64,000 bases of DNA from Mesorhizobium atlanticum (GTDB lineage Bacteria; Pseudomonadota; Alphaproteobacteria; Rhizobiales; Rhizobiaceae): the NCBI RefSeq assembly GCF_003289965.1, contig NZ_QMBQ01000003.1, forward strand, positions 248,001 through 312,000. Reading direction: 5' to 3'. The translations under genes and the position numbers were made by a program. A model generated the notes under the pieces. That model did no database searches and was not told the origin of the DNA. It saw only the letters and a program-made list of their open reading frames with translations. Within the stretch, counting starts at the first letter, position 1; each line of letters opens with the position of its first letter. Below are positions 42,756-52,016 of the stretch, in pieces.

Positions 42756-44237
42756 TCAATGGTTCCGTCGATAGAGTTCGGCGATGCCGACAGCGCCAAG
42801 CCTTGTGAGGCAAACGGCGGCGGTTTCGCCTTGATGTCGTTCTCGGCGGACCGCCGCCGCAATGGCGGCGACCCCGCGCGCGGCGTCATAGCCTGGCCTG
42901 TATCCGGCAGGAAGGGCCTTTGCCGTCCCGTCCACGACAAGACCGGCTCCGTTTTCGTCGCCGACCAATGTCAGCGCCGCGGTGCCCGGATGCGCGCAGC
43001 CCTTGGCGCAGCCGGAAATGTGCAGCGTCAGCGAGGTGTCGAACAGTTCGGGGCTTTCAGTTGCGATTGTCTCGGCCATGGCGCGCGTGGCGATGCGGCC
43101 GGAAGCACAGGCCGGCGTGCCGGGACAGGCAGCGATGCGGGTGCGCGGGTCGGTGGGGGAGGTGACGAAGCCGAGGGGGGTGGCGGAGGCGCGGAGCGAG
43201 GCGCTGGTGGTGGGGGAGAGGCCGAGGACAAGCAAGGCACGGCCGGGGGAGAGGCGGATTTCGGTGGTGCCAAGGGTTGAGGCTTGGCTTGCGAGGTCGA
43301 TGAGATTTTGGGCCGGCATGCTGCCGAAAGGTAGGGCGATGCCGAGGGCGTGGCCGGTGTTGAGTTTGAAGGTGCCAATGGGACCTCCCGCAGGCTGGCG
43401 TTCCTGCACCCCCCTCTCTGTCCTGCCGGACATCTCCCCCTCAAGGGGGGAGATTGCCTTGTCACCGCGGCTTTCGCCAATCTCCAACGCTGGAGGTGGA
43501 GAGCTGTCGCGGGAACTGCCAATCTCCCCCCTTGAGGGGGAGATGTCCGGCAGGACAGAGAGGGGGGCAACAGAGTGCCAAGCTGCGAGAGAGGCCAACT
43601 GTCGCTCCGACAAATCCCGTGTGTGAGCCTCTCTGCCTCTCTCGGCAACCATCCTGAGTGCGGCCACAGCAATGTCGCGCGCAGCATCCGCGTTGACCGT
43701 CGCGAGCGGTCTTGCAGTGCGTGCGTCACCCGCAACCGACACGTCCCAACAAACATGCTCGCCGGTCCGCACCGCCTTGAGCCGCACATCGGCTCCCACC
43801 GCATCCAGCGTGAGTTGCCCACCGCCGTCGACAACCACCGACACTTTCGGCCCGAGCCGTGCCGTCACCCCAGCCTCTTCAATCGCCACCCTGATCCGCT
43901 CAGCCAGCGGGCGCGGATCGGCAATCTCCTGCGGATCGACACCCGCCAGCGGCCCGGTCTCGACCGGCACGCCGCTGCGCACCGCAATGCCCATAGCATC
44001 CACCTCTGCCGCGAGCAGCCTTGCGCTTTCCGCGCTCAGCCCGCGGATCTGCAGGCTGCCGCGCGCGGTCACTTCCATGATGCCGTTGCCGTGGCGCAGG
44101 GCGGATTCGCCCAGTCCGATCAGCGACTTGGGCGAAAGTCCTCCATCAACAGGATTGAGCCGCACCAAAAGCCCGTCGCCGGTCTGCATCGGAGCGCTCA
44201 AGGCAGGGCAGGCGCCGCGGCGTGAGAAGGCGTTCAT
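42756..44237 (-). CDS. cobG: Precorrin-3B synthase with an in-frame palindromic insertion
   Basis: This 493-residue iron-sulfur monooxygenase uses O2 to make precorrin-3B and marks the aerobic pathway. It resembles sulfite reductases: the [4Fe-4S] cysteines lie in CPGTPACASGR and SGCAKGCAHPG near the C-terminus. Residues about 224-276 are encoded by a 159-bp palindromic element (43409-43567) that keeps the frame open and reads PLSVLPDISPSRGEI...ISPLEGEMSGRTERG. The surrounding frame is otherwise intact. Its start overlaps the cobN stop. Confidence 0.93.
   Translation of the reverse strand: MNAFSRRGACPALSAPMQTGDGLLVRLNPVDGGLSPKSLIGLGESALRHGNGIMEVTARGSLQIRGLSAESARLLAAEVDAMGIAVRSGVPVETGPLAGVDPQEIADPRPLAERIRVAIEEAGVTARLGPKVSVVVDGGGQLTLDAVGADVRLKAVRTGEHVCWDVSVAGDARTARPLATVNADAARDIAVAALRMVAERGREAHTRDLSERQLASLAAWHSVAPLSVLPDISPSRGEIGSSRDSSPPPALEIGESRGDKAISPLEGEMSGRTERGVQERQPAGGPIGTFKLNTGHALGIALPFGSMPAQNLIDLASQASTLGTTEIRLSPGRALLVLGLSPTTSASLRASATPLGFVTSPTDPRTRIAACPGTPACASGRIATRAMAETIATESPELFDTSLTLHISGCAKGCAHPGTAALTLVGDENGAGLVVDGTAKALPAGYRPGYDAARGVAAIAAAVRRERHQGETAAVCLTRLGAVGIAELYRRNH
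43409..43567. repeat. 159-bp palindromic element inserted in cobG
   Basis: Two perfect 48-bp inverted arms (43409-43456 and 43520-43567) flank a 63-bp variable core. Its length is a multiple of three and it is translated in frame as part of CobG. A close relative lies in cobN. The arms include the shared string TGTCCTGCCGGACATCTCCC. Confidence 0.93.
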
Positions 44238-47200
44238 GCCGCCACCCCGCTTGCCTCGGCCTCGGCGATCAAGGCCGCGAGATCGTCGTCGATGGAATTT
44301 CTGAGCGGATGCCAGAGGCCGCGCCGGCGCGCCGACAGGAACCGTTCGGCGATGACTTTTGCGGCTGCCGGGTTCTCGCGCAACAGGAAGGCGCGGACAT
44401 CCGGGTTACCGACATAGGCGTCGTGCACCGCCTCGATCAGCGTTCCCGATATGGCATGCGTGGTTTCGGCGAAGCCGACGAGACGGTCGACCGTCTCGGC
44501 GAATTCCGAGGCGCCGCGCGGACCGTGGCGCATCTGGCCGGCGATGAAGCGCGGGTTGACGGCGCGGGCGCGGACCACGCGCGAAACCGCTTCGCTGACC
44601 GAGCGCGGCTTCGGCTTCTTCGGATCGGTCGTGTCGAGGACGATGACGTCGGCATTCCGGCCAAGTGCGGCAAGCGCCGCCGAAAACCCGCCGATGAAGG
44701 CGACGTCGGCCGAGCCTTCGAGGATGTCGCGGCCAGGGTCGTCGCCGGTGTGGACGAGGAGGTCGGCCTCGGCAATGCGTCCCTCGAAAGCGCCGGGCGC
44801 CGCGATCGCCTCGCCGTCGGCGCCGCCATAGGCGTGCGAGGTGGCGTCGAGATAGGCGCGGCCGATCTCCTCGCGCGCGCCCCATTCGCCGCGCGACAGC
44901 AGATCCTCGACGCCGGCGCCATAGGTGCCGGGCGAGGTGCCGAAAATGCGCGGGCTGACCTTGCCCTGCGCGCGGGTCGCAGCGGCTAGCGGATTTTCCG
45001 AGTCTTCCTCGTCGCGGCTGGCGACCGCGGTGGCGGCGGCGTCGATCAGCGCAATCTGAGTCGGGAACATGTCGCGGAACAGGCCGGAGATGCGCCATGT
45101 AACGTCGACGCGCGGGCGGCCGAGCGCGGCCGGCGGCAGCACCTCGATGCCGGTGACGCGCCCCGTTGCGGCATCCCACTGCGGCCGGCAGCCCATCAGC
45201 GCCAGGCCTTGGGCGATCTCCTCGCCGCCGGTGCGCAGCGAGGCCGAGCCCCAGAGGTCGATGACCAGCGAGCGCGGCCAGTCGCCATGGCTTTGCATAT
45301 AGCTGCGCACCACCTCTTCCGCTGCCGCCTGGCCGAGATCGTAGGCAGTCGGTGTCGGCATGGTGCGCGGATCGGAGGTGAAGAGGTTGCGGCCGGTGGG
45401 CAGCACGTCGGAACGGCCGCGCGCCGGCGCGCCGGCGGGACCCGCCTTGATGTGGCGGCCGTCGAGCGCGCCAAGCAGGTTCGCTTTTTCGGCTGCCGCG
45501 CTTTGCCGGCGCAGAGGATCTGTCTCGCCTTCCGGCGCGCGGCCGTAGACATGCAGCCCGTCCTTGACGGCGAAATCCTTGAGGTCACAGAGCCAGGCAT
45601 CGATGCGGCGCAGCGCCTCGTCGGGTTGATCGGTCTTGGCGACGCCGGCTTCCGAGGCAAGTCCGGTCTTTCGCGCCGTCTCGACGATCAGCTTTGCAAG
45701 GCGGTCACGGCGGCGACGGTCGAGACCGTCGGCCTGGGCATACTCGTCGACCAGCCGCTCCAGCTTCTGTTGGGCCTCATCGAGGCCGGCGCCGGTCAGC
45801 GGCGGAGGCAGATGGCCGAGGGTCACGGCCGAAATGCGGCGCTTGGCCTGCGCCGCCTCGCCAGGATTGGAGACGATGAAGGGATAGATGACCGGCAGCG
45901 AGCCGGTGACGATCTCGGGGAAGCAGGTGTCGGAGAGCGCGACGGTCTTGCCCGGCAGCCATTCCAGCGTGCCATGCGCGCCGACATGGACGATGGCATG
46001 GACGCCGAGCGATTTCCGCAGCCAGAGGCCGAAGGCGATCAGCTCGTGGCGCGGGGGGAGCGTCGGGTCGTGGTAGTCGGCGCGCCGGTCGGCGGAACGA
46101 CCGCGGTCGGGGGCGAGGGCCACGGTGATGTTGCCAAAGGTCGCGGCGCGGAAGGGGAAGTGCGCTAAGGTTGGCGCCTGAACACCCCTCTCTGTCCTGC
46201 CGGACATCTCCCCCGCAAGGGGGGAGATTGGCAGTTCCGCCGACGGCGCCATTCCTGCAACGCTGGCGATTGGCGAAAGCGGTGGCGACAAATTGATCTC
46301 CCCCCCTGCGGGGGAGATGTCCGGCAGGACAGAGAGGGGGGCCTCGCGCAACCCTATCCGGCCTTCCGCGCTCCCCCAGGCAGCCCTGACTGCGTCATGC
46401 GCGCCTTCCGGCAGTTCCGTGGACATGCGCAGGTAGTCTTCTGAACTCAACCCGTGCCCGCCCACCTCCAACGCATACAGCAATTCCCGAGGCGATTGTG
46501 GAATCCCATCAACCGGATAGCCCTGTTCTTTCAGGTCATGCAGCATGGCGAGCACGCTCGACGGCACGTCCAGCCCAACGGCGTAGCCGGTCCGTCCAGG
46601 CGCGCTCGGATAATCCGGGATCAGGATGGCAAGCTTGCGCTTTGCCCGATCCGTCCGCTGCAGGCGAATGAACGCCGCGATCCGCCTGGCGACCTGCGCG
46701 ACTCGATCCGCCTCCGGCCGGTTGGCGAAAGCGCGAAAAGCCAGCGCCGGGTCTGTCTCGACTTCGCCCTTGAAGGAAATAGCGCCGGCCAGGATGCGGC
46801 CGTCGAGCTCGGGCAGGACGACATGCATGGCGAGATCGGCGGGCGCCAGGCCGCGCTGGTTCTTCTCCCAGACATCGCGTCGCGTCGTGGCGACGATGAC
46901 CTGGAACACCGGCACGCCGGCACGGTCGAACAGGGTTTCGGCGCCGGGTTCGGCGCCCGAGGCAAAGGCCGTGGCGGTGACGATAGCGGCGGGGTTCAGT
47001 GAGGCGAGGGCGGCTTCGACGAAGGCCAGGGATGCCGGGTCCTTGATGCTGGACACGAAGATCGGCACGGGTGCCAAGCCTTGCGCACGCAAGGCGGCGA
47101 CGAGCGCATCAATGGGCGCGACGTCGGCGGCCAGCAGCATCGAGCGGTAGAAGAGGATGGGAATGATGGGGGAGCCGACGTTGTCGGCGTCGCCAACGCT

Positions 47201-47779
47201 CGATAAGACAGGCTTTTCGACAACTCCCAGCCCAGGCTCATAATATCCAGCCTTCGGCACGCCGACCGGTTCGGCAACTGCCGCATCCGACCCCGCAAGC
47301 CTTGCCAGCCTTTGCACCAGCGCCGCCATGTTCGCCGGGCCGCCTTCGCGGAAATAGCCCAGCAGCGCATCCAGCTCAGCGCGCGGCAGGGTCGAGGCTT
47401 CAATCAGCCGCGGGTCCTCGTCATGGCTTTCGCCGGGCAGCAGCGCCAGCTTTATGCCGCGCTCGCGCGCCATCGCTGCCAGCTGGTCGCAGCCGTAGCG
47501 CCACCAGTCGTAACCGCCGAGGATGCGGACGAGGACGACCTTGGCGTGGCGGGCCACGCTGTCGATCCAGAGATCGACCGACATCGGATGGCGCAGGTCG
47601 CGCAGGGCCGCAAGCCGCATCGAGGGCAGCCGCTCCGCATCGGCCTTCCAGGCGGCGGCCACGCCGGCGAGATCGCTGTCGGTGAAGGATAGGGCCACGA
47701 CATCCGCAGGCGTCTGCCTGAGGTCGACCGGCTCGGCGAGATCGTCGAGCGAAGCGGATGTGGTGGCGAGGATATGCAT
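44234..47779 (-). CDS. cobN: Cobaltochelatase large subunit with an in-frame palindromic insertion
   Basis: This 1181-residue subunit inserts cobalt into hydrogenobyrinate a,c-diamide with the AAA+ subunits CobS/CobT of the chelatase, which are not in this window. Typical segments include VHVGAHGTLEWLPGK near the middle and the GGEEIAQGLALMG/GVEDLLSRGEWG parts. Residues about 480-532 come from a second palindromic element (46185-46339), read as PLSVLPDISPAGGEI...ISPLAGEMSGRTERG. The start is the ATG at 47779, 18 bp after cobW. Confidence 0.94.
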   Translation of the reverse strand: MHILATTSASLDDLAEPVDLRQTPADVVALSFTDSDLAGVAAAWKADAERLPSMRLAALRDLRHPMSVDLWIDSVARHAKVVLVRILGGYDWWRYGCDQLAAMARERGIKLALLPGESHDEDPRLIEASTLPRAELDALLGYFREGGPANMAALVQRLARLAGSDAAVAEPVGVPKAGYYEPGLGVVEKPVLSSVGDADNVGSPIIPILFYRSMLLAADVAPIDALVAALRAQGLAPVPIFVSSIKDPASLAFVEAALASLNPAAIVTATAFASGAEPGAETLFDRAGVPVFQVIVATTRRDVWEKNQRGLAPADLAMHVVLPELDGRILAGAISFKGEVETDPALAFRAFANRPEADRVAQVARRIAAFIRLQRTDRAKRKLAILIPDYPSAPGRTGYAVGLDVPSSVLAMLHDLKEQGYPVDGIPQSPRELLYALEVGGHGLSSEDYLRMSTELPEGAHDAVRAAWGSAEGRIGLREAPLSVLPDISPAGGEINLSPPLSPIASVAGMAPSAELPISPLAGEMSGRTERGVQAPTLAHFPFRAATFGNITVALAPDRGRSADRRADYHDPTLPPRHELIAFGLWLRKSLGVHAIVHVGAHGTLEWLPGKTVALSDTCFPEIVTGSLPVIYPFIVSNPGEAAQAKRRISAVTLGHLPPPLTGAGLDEAQQKLERLVDEYAQADGLDRRRRDRLAKLIVETARKTGLASEAGVAKTDQPDEALRRIDAWLCDLKDFAVKDGLHVYGRAPEGETDPLRRQSAAAEKANLLGALDGRHIKAGPAGAPARGRSDVLPTGRNLFTSDPRTMPTPTAYDLGQAAAEEVVRSYMQSHGDWPRSLVIDLWGSASLRTGGEEIAQGLALMGCRPQWDAATGRVTGIEVLPPAALGRPRVDVTWRISGLFRDMFPTQIALIDAAATAVASRDEEDSENPLAAATRAQGKVSPRIFGTSPGTYGAGVEDLLSRGEWGAREEIGRAYLDATSHAYGGADGEAIAAPGAFEGRIAEADLLVHTGDDPGRDILEGSADVAFIGGFSAALAALGRNADVIVLDTTDPKKPKPRSVSEAVSRVVRARAVNPRFIAGQMRHGPRGASEFAETVDRLVGFAETTHAISGTLIEAVHDAYVGNPDVRAFLLRENPAAAKVIAERFLSARRRGLWHPLRNSIDDDLAALIAEAEASGVAA
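46185..46339. repeat. 155-bp palindromic element inserted in cobN
   Basis: 44-bp inverted arms with one mismatch (46185-46228 and 46296-46339) flank a 67-bp core that is unrelated to the cobG core. The arms are nearly identical to those of the cobG element, and it is also translated in frame. Confidence 0.92.
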
Positions 47780-47797
47780 CGCGGTCTGGATTTTGCC

Positions 47798-48835
47798 TCA
47801 GCCGGCGAGGATACGCTCGATCGCCGGGCGGTTCAGCCCCTTGAGGCCGATGACGACGAGCCGCGAGCGGCGATCGTCCTCGGCGGTCCAGGCGCGGTCG
47901 TAATAGTGGTTGACGCGCGGGCCGACAGCCTGGAGCAGGAGCCGCATCGGCTTGCCGCCGACCTCCACGAACCCTTTGACGCGCAACACGTTTTCCTGCT
48001 CGGCGGCAAGCGCGACGCGCTTTGCCAGCTCGTCCGGATTGGCGATCGACGGGATGTCGATGACGAAGGAATCGAAATCGTCGTGCTCATGGTCGAGCTC
48101 GTCGTCGTGATGGGTCTTGCGGTTCTCGATATCGTCCTCGACGGCGAGGCCGAGGCCGAGCAGCACCGACGGATCGACCTTGCCCTGCGCGGTCGGCACG
48201 ACTTTCACGGCGCGCGCCACATGCTCGCCGATAACGGCGTTGGCGCGCTCCGAACCGGCCGCGTCCATCAGATCGCTCTTCGAAAGGATGATCAGGTCGG
48301 CGCAGGCGATCTGGTCCTCGAACACTTCCTCGACCGGATCGTCATGGTCGAGCGTCACGTCCGCGGCGCGCTGCGCCTGCAGCGCATCCATGTCGGAGGC
48401 CACGCGGCCGTCGGCCAGCGCCGGGCCGTCGACCACGGCGACGACGCCGTCGACGGTGACGCGGCTCTTCACCGTCGGCCACTGAAAGGCCTGGACAAGC
48501 GGCTTCGGCAGAGCGAGGCCGGAGGTCTCGATCAGGATGTGGTCGACCCTCGGCGTGCGCGACAGGATCTGGTCGAGCGCCGGCACGAAATCGTCGGCGA
48601 CGGTGCAGCAGATGCAGCCATTGGCGAGCTCGACGATGTTTTCTTCCGGACAGGTGTCGACGCCGCAGCCTTTCAGGATCTCACCGTCGATGCCGACATC
48701 GCCGAACTCGTTGACGATGATCGCCAGCCGCTTGCCCTTGGCATTTTCGAGCAGGTTGCGGATCAGCGTCGTCTTGCCGGCGCCGAGGAAGCCGGTGACG
48801 ACGGTGCAGGGCACGCGGGAAACGGAAGCGTTCAT
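47798..48835 (-). CDS. cobW: Cobalamin biosynthesis GTPase CobW
   Basis: This 345-residue G3E-family GTPase has Walker A TGFLGAGKTTLIRN at residues about 14-27, the metal-binding NGCICCTV motif, and GTP specificity SKSD. A histidine/aspartate-rich stretch (HHDDELDHEHDDFD) near residue 250 fits metal handling. CobW is thought to deliver cobalt to the chelatase CobN, which follows 18 bp later. Confidence 0.95.
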   Translation of the reverse strand: MNASVSRVPCTVVTGFLGAGKTTLIRNLLENAKGKRLAIIVNEFGDVGIDGEILKGCGVDTCPEENIVELANGCICCTVADDFVPALDQILSRTPRVDHILIETSGLALPKPLVQAFQWPTVKSRVTVDGVVAVVDGPALADGRVASDMDALQAQRAADVTLDHDDPVEEVFEDQIACADLIILSKSDLMDAAGSERANAVIGEHVARAVKVVPTAQGKVDPSVLLGLGLAVEDDIENRKTHHDDELDHEHDDFDSFVIDIPSIANPDELAKRVALAAEQENVLRVKGFVEVGGKPMRLLLQAVGPRVNHYYDRAWTAEDDRRSRLVVIGLKGLNRPAIERILAG

Positions 48836-48837
48836 GG

Positions 48838-49263
48838 TCAGTCCTTCAGCATGTCGAGGGGAGGGATGCGGGCAACCAGGCCGCGCTTGAGGGAATCGGG
48901 CCGGCCGCGCCAGGGGATGAGCCCGTCGGTCGAGGTGGCGAAGAGCTTTGCGCCGGCGACGAGATCGGCGCCGCTGGTCGTGTCCAGATCGCCGAAGACA
49001 TAGCTCCAGCAGCCGTCGCGAAGCAACGCCGCGCTCAGGCGGCGCTTGCAGTTGCCGAGGCATTCGACGGTACGGATGCGGATGTTCTCGCCCGATACGG
49101 CGCGGCGCGTGTCTTCGGCAAGCAGGGCGCCGGCGCGCGGATGTGCGTCGGACCCGGTCTCATCGCGGCAGGACGAGCAGACGATCACGGTCACGCCGGC
49201 CAGCGCGTGGGGCTCGGACGAAATGTCCGCGATATTTGCCGGGAAACTGCCGTTGCGATCCAA
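48838..49263 (-). CDS. DUF1636 family protein, cobalamin operon
   Basis: This 141-residue small protein has thioredoxin-like ferredoxin-style cysteines (VCSSC and CLGNCKRR) and is often encoded beside cobW. The start is taken as TTG at 49263, with AAGGAG about 8 bases upstream; a GTG further in (VTVIVCSSC) is an alternative. It is the first gene after the cobalamin riboswitch and ends 2 bp before cobW. A metal-handling role is inferred from cysteines and context. Confidence 0.85.
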   Translation of the reverse strand: MDRNGSFPANIADISSEPHALAGVTVIVCSSCRDETGSDAHPRAGALLAEDTRRAVSGENIRIRTVECLGNCKRRLSAALLRDGCWSYVFGDLDTTSGADLVAGAKLFATSTDGLIPWRGRPDSLKRGLVARIPPLDMLKD

Positions 49264-49315
49264 AACCAGGCTCCTTGCCCGGAAAACCCGCCGGACATTC
49301 GGATACTTAAAGTCT

Positions 49316-49497
49316 CAGACGGCAGGTCTCCTGGCTCGCGGGTCGTCGCCTTGAATGCCGCCTTCCCGGGAACATCCCAGTGGTTTTCGGCCGGGGCTCG
49401 TCGCTTACAGTTGCGGGGACAGCCGCGGATTTGGAATTTTTCAACTCCGCACCGCATTCCCTCTTGGCTCCTCCCTTTGCCGGGAGAAGACCGTCTG
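49316..49497 (-). promoter_or_regulatory. Cobalamin riboswitch
   Basis: The minus-strand RNA contains the AdoCbl aptamer blocks in order: GGGAAtgcGGTG, GCTGTCCCCGCAACTGTAA, the B12-box-like CCACTGGG, and AGCCAGGAGACCTGCC. The ends CAGACGG and CCGTCTG pair as P1. It sits between the promoter and DUF1636-cobW-cobN and should shut the cluster off when cobalamin is abundant. Confidence 0.95.
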
Positions 49498-49503
49498 GGT
49501 CAG

Positions 49504-49533
49504 GATTTAGGCTTACGGCTAGGCGCCTGTCAA
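49504..49533 (-). promoter_or_regulatory. Housekeeping-type promoter of the cob operon
   Basis: On the minus strand, TTGACA (49533-49528), an 18-bp spacer and TAAATC (49509-49504) form a sigma-70-like promoter. The expected start near 49497 coincides with the 5' end of the riboswitch. Confidence 0.7.
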
Positions 49534-49540
49534 CGCGCGG

Positions 49541-50743
49541 CTACGACACCGCGATGTCGGCCAGCGCCGGTCCGAGGTCGCCGGCCGGCGTCACTTCGAT
49601 CGCCTCCAGGTCAAGCCAGCCCTGCATCTGCTTCAACTCGTCGAAAAGCTGGGCGGCGGTTTCAGCGGGAGCACCGGCCTCGCCATAGGCCGCGTAAACG
49701 CGCAAGATGCCGGCCGGCCGGTCGGCGCGCAGATCGACACGAGCGACGATGCGGTCGCCGAGCAGGAAGGGCAGCACATAGTAGCCGTACTGGCGCTTTT
49801 CGGCTGGCGTGTAGATCTCGATCCGATAGCGGAAATTGAAGAGCTTTTCTGTGCGCGTGCGTTCGAAAACCACGGGATCGAACGGGGCGAGCAGGGCGCG
49901 CGCCTCAATCCGGCGCGGGATCCGCGCGTCCTTGTGGAGATAGGCGGGCTTGTCCCAGCCTTCGACCTTCACCGGCAGCAATTCGCCCGCTTCGACCAGT
50001 TCCTCGATGCGGTCCTTCGTGTCGCCGGGGGCCAGCCGGAAATAGTCGCGAAGGTCGCCATAGGTGGCGATGCCGTGGGCGCGGGCCGAAATGCGCAGCA
50101 ATTCGCGATGCGCGTCCTCGACCGAGGGCACGGGCAGGTCGAGCACGGCCTGCGGCAAAACGCGCTCGGGCAGGTCGTAGTAGCGTTCGAAGCCGCGCCG
50201 GTAGGCGGTGGTGATGCGACCGGCCCAGAACAGCCATTCGAAGGCATGCTTGGCCTCGCTCCAGCCCCACCAGCCGCCATTGCCCTTGTGGCCTTCGATA
50301 TCGGAGGCGGCGATCGGCCCGCGATCGGCGACCTCTCTATAGATCTCGTCGATCATTTCCTTGCGCTCGCGGCCCCATTTGGCCAGGCCGAGATACATCT
50401 CGTCGCCCTGCTCGGCGCGCTGCATGCGCCAGCGCAGCAGGGGGTAGGTCTCGACGGGCAGGAACGACGCCTCATGCGCCCAATATTCAAAGACGGCGCG
50501 CTTGCGGGTGACCGCCGCGTTGTCGAGCAGCGACAGCGGGTAGGGGCCGAGGCGCGAATAGAGCGGCATATAATGGGCGCGCACCACGGCGCTCACGGAA
50601 TCGATCTGCAACAGGCCGGTCCGCGAAAGCACACGCGCAAGGTGCCGGCGATCCGGAACCCCTCCGGGACGAGGGTCGTTGAACCCCTGTGATCCAAGCG
50701 CGATGCGCCTCGCCATGGCGAGCGAGATTTTCTCCTTCATCAA
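49541..50743 (-). CDS. YcaQ-like winged-helix DNA glycosylase family protein
   Basis: This 400-residue protein belongs to the winged-helix family that includes E. coli YcaQ, which repairs DNA interstrand crosslinks. The N-terminal signature GLLQIDSVSAVVRAHYMPLYSRLG is present; the Q-x-[DQ] segment belongs to the family's catalytic region. Winged-helix segments follow (GPIAASDIEGHKGNGGWWGWSEAK). It ends just upstream of the cob promoter and is otherwise unrelated to its neighbours. Confidence 0.85.
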   Translation of the reverse strand: MMKEKISLAMARRIALGSQGFNDPRPGGVPDRRHLARVLSRTGLLQIDSVSAVVRAHYMPLYSRLGPYPLSLLDNAAVTRKRAVFEYWAHEASFLPVETYPLLRWRMQRAEQGDEMYLGLAKWGRERKEMIDEIYREVADRGPIAASDIEGHKGNGGWWGWSEAKHAFEWLFWAGRITTAYRRGFERYYDLPERVLPQAVLDLPVPSVEDAHRELLRISARAHGIATYGDLRDYFRLAPGDTKDRIEELVEAGELLPVKVEGWDKPAYLHKDARIPRRIEARALLAPFDPVVFERTRTEKLFNFRYRIEIYTPAEKRQYGYYVLPFLLGDRIVARVDLRADRPAGILRVYAAYGEAGAPAETAAQLFDELKQMQGWLDLEAIEVTPAGDLGPALADIAVS

Positions 50744-51074
50744 GCTGTCCTTGCCCCGATCGTCCGTTGGATTTTTAGCCGGTGATTCCGGCCATGCTAG
50801 CAGGCAAATGGCGGGAGATATGTCAGGAGAGAAAAGTGGAGTAAAAAGTGAAGGAAATCAAACAGGAGCGGATCGGACCAGTTTCTTCCGATAAGGCGTC
50901 CAGGGTCGCGATTTGAACAAGGTTTGACTTGCGTCACCGAAACCGCTGCGCTAACCCTCGCCGCGTTGCAGCATGGGCCTCTTAAAACGATTCAGCGGTT
51001 AAACTGTCACGCTTCCGCATTAGAGTTCGTTGCTGTAATCAAAGTGAACTGCCCCGCCGAAGGAAAGCCGCCGC
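50744..51074. other. Intergenic region upstream of nuoA
   Basis: About 330 bp between the divergent YcaQ-like gene and nuoA. It should hold the nuo promoter. A TTGACT at 50924-50929 could be a -35 box, but no well-spaced -10 box is clear. No gene or terminator was recognised. Confidence 0.5.
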
Positions 51075-51440
51075 ATGAGCGCACTCCTGAGTTCATATCT
51101 GCCCATCGTCCTGTTCATCGCCGTTGCGATGGTCGTGGGTTTGGCGCTCATCATAGCCCCCTTCCTGGTGGCGTATCGCAATCCCGATCCGGAAAAGCTT
51201 TCCGCCTATGAATGCGGGTTCAACTCGTTCGATGACGCCCGCATGAAGTTCGACATCCGCTTCTATTTGGTGTCGATCCTGTTCATCATCTTCGATCTCG
51301 AGGTCGCCTTCCTGTTCCCGTGGGCGGTGTCCTTCTCCAAGCTCGGCATGCTCGGCTTCTGGTCGATGATGGTGTTTTTGGCGGTGCTGACCATCGGCTT
51401 TGCCTATGAATGGAAAAAAGGAGCGCTGGAATGGGATTGA
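51075..51440 (+). CDS. nuoA: NADH-quinone oxidoreductase subunit A
   Basis: This 121-residue membrane subunit of complex I has three helices and the conserved loop [20 protein letters not shown] between the first two. It overlaps nuoB by 10 bp. It starts the nuo operon. Confidence 0.97.
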   Translation: MSALLSSYLPIVLFIAVAMVVGLALIIAPFLVAYRNPDPEKLSAYECGFNSFDDARMKFDIRFYLVSILFIIFDLEVAFLFPWAVSFSKLGMLGFWSMMVFLAVLTIGFAYEWKKGALEWD

Positions 51441-52012
51441 ACGACAGTTCAGGCACCCTCGTCGCGCCGAAGCCCAAGGGCATCATCGACCCCAACACCG
51501 GCAGGCCGGTGGGGGAGGACGATCCCTTCTTCCTCGAAATCAACAATGAACTGGCCGACAAGGGCTTCCTTGTCACCTCGACCGAAGCGCTGATCACCTG
51601 GGCGCGCAGCGGCTCGCTGATGTTCATGACCTTCGGCCTTGCTTGTTGCGCGGTCGAGATGATCCACACCTCGATGCCGCGTTATGACTCCGAGCGTTTC
51701 GGCGTCGCGCCGCGCGCGTCGCCGCGCCAGTCCGACATCATGATCGTCGCCGGCACGCTGACCAACAAGATGGCGCCGGCGCTGCGCAAGGTCTACGACC
51801 AGATGCCGGAGCCGCGCTACGTCATCTCGATGGGCTCCTGCGCCAATGGCGGCGGCTACTACCACTATTCCTACTCGGTGGTGCGCGGCTGCGACCGCGT
51901 CGTGCCGGTCGACATCTATGTGCCCGGCTGCCCGCCGAGCGCCGAAGCGCTGCTCTACGGCATTCTCCTTCTGCAGAAGAAGATCCGCCGCACCGGCACG
52001 ATCGAACGGTGA
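51431..52012 (+). CDS. nuoB: NADH-quinone oxidoreductase subunit B
   Basis: This 193-residue peripheral-arm subunit holds cluster N2, the last iron-sulfur centre before quinone. Cysteines are seen in [19 protein letters not shown] and [14 protein letters not shown]. The ATG at 51431 lies inside the end of nuoA. Confidence 0.97.
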   Translation: MGLNDSSGTLVAPKPKGIIDPNTGRPVGEDDPFFLEINNELADKGFLVTSTEALITWARSGSLMFMTFGLACCAVEMIHTSMPRYDSERFGVAPRASPRQSDIMIVAGTLTNKMAPALRKVYDQMPEPRYVISMGSCANGGGYYHYSYSVVRGCDRVVPVDIYVPGCPPSAEALLYGILLLQKKIRRTGTIER

Positions 52013-52016
52013 GCCG

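Noticed and set aside
43409-46339. CRISPR array in the cob cluster
   Set aside because: There are only two elements, in separate genes, each an inverted pair with a variable core. There are no regularly spaced direct repeats.
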